Shown here: piece by piece, positions 61,312 to 64,000 of the stretch
Layout: every line of letters starts with the position of its first letter
How positions within the stretch are numbered: position 1 is the stretch's first letter
Origin: Klebsiella quasivariicola
Lineage (GTDB): Bacteria; Pseudomonadota; Gammaproteobacteria; Enterobacterales; Enterobacteriaceae
Length of the DNA stretch: 64,000 nucleotides
NCBI RefSeq assembly: GCF_002269255.1
Contig: NZ_CP022823.1
Span: 248,001-312,000, forward strand
Reading direction: 5' to 3'
The notes under the pieces: model-generated
Seen by the model: the letters and a program-made list of their open reading frames with translations, nothing else
What the model was told of the DNA's origin: nothing
Database searches by the model: none
Translations under genes and position numbers: made by a program

Positions 61312-61324
61312 AATCACTGTCTGA
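61298..61324 (+). promoter_or_regulatory. Sigma-E (RpoE) promoter of rpoH (P3)
   Basis: GAACTT at 61298-61303, 16-base spacer, TCTGA at 61320-61324: an exact match to the RpoE consensus and the position of E. coli rpoH P3. Confidence 0.92.
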
Positions 61325-61424
61325 TACTAATGTGAGTGATATTCTCGTTGCTCATGAATGCTGGCATGCTTGTTGCCTGATGGGGACAAGACCGCGTCAG
61401 AAGATATCAATTGAGAGGATTTGA

Positions 61425-62279
<855 letters not shown>

Positions 62280-62315
62280 TACGCCCACGCCTGCCTGATA
62301 ATCAGGCACCCCGAT

Positions 62316-62346
62316 AACGCCCCGCCTCAGGTTGGGGCGTTTTGTT
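62316..62346 (+). terminator. rpoH terminator
   Basis: AACGCCCC-N10-GGGGCGTT followed by TTGTTTTT: strong intrinsic terminator 37 bases after the rpoH stop. It overlaps the last codons of the convergent MocR-type gene. Confidence 0.92.
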
Positions 62347-63850
62347 TTTCTGCGTCCCCCCGGGGCAGGAGCAACTGCGGGCAGTGCGTCTGCAGGCAGC
62401 CGAGTAAGACGCTAAACGCCGGCGCCATCTGCTCTTCGGGCTGGCTGGCGAATCCCATCAGTAATCCTTTCTTGCGCGCCGCCGTCAGGTAGTAGCGCGA
62501 CAGCGGCCGCACCAGAATATTGCGCGCATTGGCCTCTCTGGCAATAGCCACATCATCAGCCTCTTCGGGCAAATTGAGGATCAAATGCAGCCCGGCATTA
62601 TCGCTGAAGTCAGACAGGGCGTACGGCATACAGTGCTGCCGGATAAGCTCGGTTAAAAAGGCACGGCGACGGCTGTAAAGCAGCCGCATGCGGCGGATAT
62701 GGGCCGAATAGTGGCCGGCGGTAATAAACTCCGCCAGCGCCATCTGGATCAGCGAATGGCCGCCGCGGTAAAGTCCGGCATGGGCGTGCTTCAGATCGCT
62801 GACCAGCGGGCGCGGGATCACCACATAACCCAGGCGCAGGCCGGGGTAGAGCGTCTTGCTGAAGGTGCCGATATAGACCACCGGGGCGTCGGCGACCAGA
62901 CCCTGCAGGGCCGGGATCGGCTGGCCGGAAAAGCGAAATTCGCTGTCATAATCATCTTCGACGATCCAGCTGCCCTGCTGGCGGGCGAGCGCCAGCAGCC
63001 GCTGGCGGCGCTCAAGGCTCATCACCGCGCCCAGCGGATACTGGTGGGAAGGCGTAACGAAGATGAGCCGCGGCGCGTCGTCAACCGTTTCCGGCGGACA
63101 CAGGCCGTTGGCATCGACGGTCAGAGGCTCTGCCCGAACGTCGTTCATCGCCAGCACGTGGCGGATCCCCCAATAGGAAGGCTCCTCCACCCACGCCAGA
63201 TCGCCGTTGTCGCACAGCATGCGGGTGACCAGATCGATAGCCTGATGGATCCCCTCGGTGATAAGAATTTGATCTGCATGACAGTGGACGCCGCGCGACA
63301 CGCGCAGATAATCCACCAGCGCCTGCTGCAGCTCCGGTGTGCCGCCGTTGCAGCTGTAGCTGAGCCGCTCCGGCTTAGGCCGACGGCTGATACGGGCCTG
63401 GATCTTACTGAACAGCGGGTGGGGAAAGGCATTAACGTCCGGCACGCCGGGAATAAACGCTCCCCACTGGCGCGGGCTGGCGCTGACCTGACCGAGCAGG
63501 TGCTGACCGCGGCGCGAAATATACGCTGTTGACGCCGCGAGGTTGCTGTTTTCCTGCTGGCCTTTAGTCGTTAATGAACTCTCCGGGGCGGTTTGGGCAA
63601 CGAATGTTCCACTTCCCCGACGGGAAACCACATATCCTTCCGCCAGCAATTGTTCATAAGTTGTTAATATGGTGTTTCTTGATACGCCGAGCTCGCCCGC
63701 CAGATCGCGCGATGGCGGCAGGCGGCTTTGCGGCGCCAGCGAGCCGTCGAGGATTGCGCGGCGCAGCGCGTTGTATAAGCGTTTGTGCAGAAGAGGGTCG
63801 CGCTCTTCCTGCAGACGGACCAGCACCAGGTCACCCACCAGCGAACGCAA
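62327..63850 (-). CDS. MocR/GabR-type PLP-dependent transcription regulator
   Basis: 507 residues. N-terminal GntR-type winged helix (about 15-85; LPPSRDLAGELGVSRNTILTTYEQL) joined to a type-I aminotransferase-like domain with the PLP lysine K332 in GTFSKTLYPGLRLG. MocR regulators usually control a divergent gene for PLP, GABA, taurine or amino acid use; here the divergent neighbour begins like a GABA transaminase, so a GabR-like role is likely. TTG start at 63850 (GAGGGA 5 bases upstream). Its 3' end runs into the rpoH terminator. Confidence 0.88.
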   Translation of the reverse strand: MRSLVGDLVLVRLQEERDPLLHKRLYNALRRAILDGSLAPQSRLPPSRDLAGELGVSRNTILTTYEQLLAEGYVVSRRGSGTFVAQTAPESSLTTKGQQENSNLAASTAYISRRGQHLLGQVSASPRQWGAFIPGVPDVNAFPHPLFSKIQARISRRPKPERLSYSCNGGTPELQQALVDYLRVSRGVHCHADQILITEGIHQAIDLVTRMLCDNGDLAWVEEPSYWGIRHVLAMNDVRAEPLTVDANGLCPPETVDDAPRLIFVTPSHQYPLGAVMSLERRQRLLALARQQGSWIVEDDYDSEFRFSGQPIPALQGLVADAPVVYIGTFSKTLYPGLRLGYVVIPRPLVSDLKHAHAGLYRGGHSLIQMALAEFITAGHYSAHIRRMRLLYSRRRAFLTELIRQHCMPYALSDFSDNAGLHLILNLPEEADDVAIAREANARNILVRPLSRYYLTAARKKGLLMGFASQPEEQMAPAFSVLLGCLQTHCPQLLLPRGDAEKQNAPT

Positions 63851-63968
63851 TTGGATCCCTCAGATATTCAAAATTGGTACTCGATTATAGGGCCAACTCC
63901 TGTGTAAATAAACGACATCGTTTCTAATTTGTTGCGATAACGTGACATACACGACAGGAGATTCGCAG
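63851..63968. promoter_or_regulatory. Divergent promoter region MocR / transaminase
   Basis: 118 bases. Minus-strand TATAAT (plus 63884-63889) is a consensus -10 for the MocR gene. MocR regulators usually bind direct repeats here; I could not define a convincing repeat pair. AGGAG at 63956-63960 is the ribosome site of the divergent gene. Confidence 0.5.
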
Positions 63969-64000
63969 GTGAAAAGCTCAGAACTGAATCAACGTCGCCA
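63969..64000 (+). CDS. 4-aminobutyrate transaminase-like protein (3' truncated by window end)
   Basis: Only ten codons are visible: GTG then KSSELNQRR, with AGGAG 8 bases upstream. The start resembles the N-termini of GabT/PuuE-type transaminases (… Q-R-R … before A-x-P-R-G). Together with the divergent MocR gene this suggests GABA (or related omega-amino acid) use. Weak because of the short stretch. Confidence 0.6.
   Translation, partial: MKSSELNQRR

Overview
The window is enterobacterial chromosome, most likely from the Klebsiella pneumoniae complex. Many proteins are near-identical in my memory to Escherichia coli K-12 products in the same local order (bcsC-pdeK-dctA-yhjJ-kdgK-yhjG-yhjE-yhjD-yhjC; gor-rlmJ-prlC-rsmJ-dtpB-uspA-uspB-pitA-yhiN; nikABCDER; yhhT-yhhS-dcrB-yhhQ-tusA-zntA-yhhN-yhhM-yhhL-rsmD-ftsY-ftsE-ftsX-rpoH). 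The differences fit Klebsiella: the motility-linked phosphodiesterase gene pdeH is missing between yhjG and kdgK, acpT is missing between yhhT and nikA, and the DNA is GC-rich. An arn (pbgP) operon, a phenolic acid decarboxylase with a LysR regulator, an MgtE-like transporter with an M-box leader and a hicAB pair fill positions where E. coli has other genes. The species call is inference; no database search was run.

Layout. 1-14,340: end of a cellulose-secretion gene (bcsC), a c-di-GMP phosphodiesterase, C4-dicarboxylate uptake, an inactive-looking M16 peptidase homologue, KDG kinase, an AsmA-like protein and the yhjE/yhjD/yhjC group. 14,460-19,635: accessory metabolism (short-chain dehydrogenase, acetyltransferase, cytoplasmic trehalase, iron-type alcohol dehydrogenase, glutathione transferase). 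19,689-32,415: glutathione reductase, 23S rRNA methyltransferase, a secreted PAP2 phosphatase with a probable Pho box, the heat-shock prlC-rsmJ operon, peptide transporter, universal stress proteins, phosphate transporter PitA and YhiN. 32,455-34,496: MgtE-like magnesium transporter behind an M-box riboswitch, then hicAB. 34,524-39,807: the nickel operon nikABCDE-nikR with a canonical NikR operator. 39,946-41,410: LysR regulator and padC sharing an operator-like palindrome. 41,807-49,182: the seven-gene arnBCADTEF operon that adds L-Ara4N to lipid A, with PmrA and PhoP boxes in its leader. 49,179-57,727: housekeeping and transport genes including tusA and zntA with its MerR-type promoter. 57,910-62,279: ftsY-ftsE-ftsX-rpoH. 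62,327-64,000: a MocR-type regulator divergent from the start of a GABA-transaminase-like gene.

The regulatory sites tie the genes to metal and envelope stress: NikR (nickel), ZntR (zinc), M-box (magnesium), PmrA/PhoP (polymyxin, iron, low magnesium), PhoB (phosphate), sigma-E and sigma-32 (envelope and heat stress; the window carries both rpoH and a sigma-32-type promoter at prlC). I found no tRNA, rRNA, CRISPR array, insertion sequence, prophage or integrase. I did not find a wholly new multi-gene system. The most interesting items are the M-box leader with two mutually exclusive stems at a truncated MgtE-type gene, and the small AT-richer hicAB island beside it with its palindromes.
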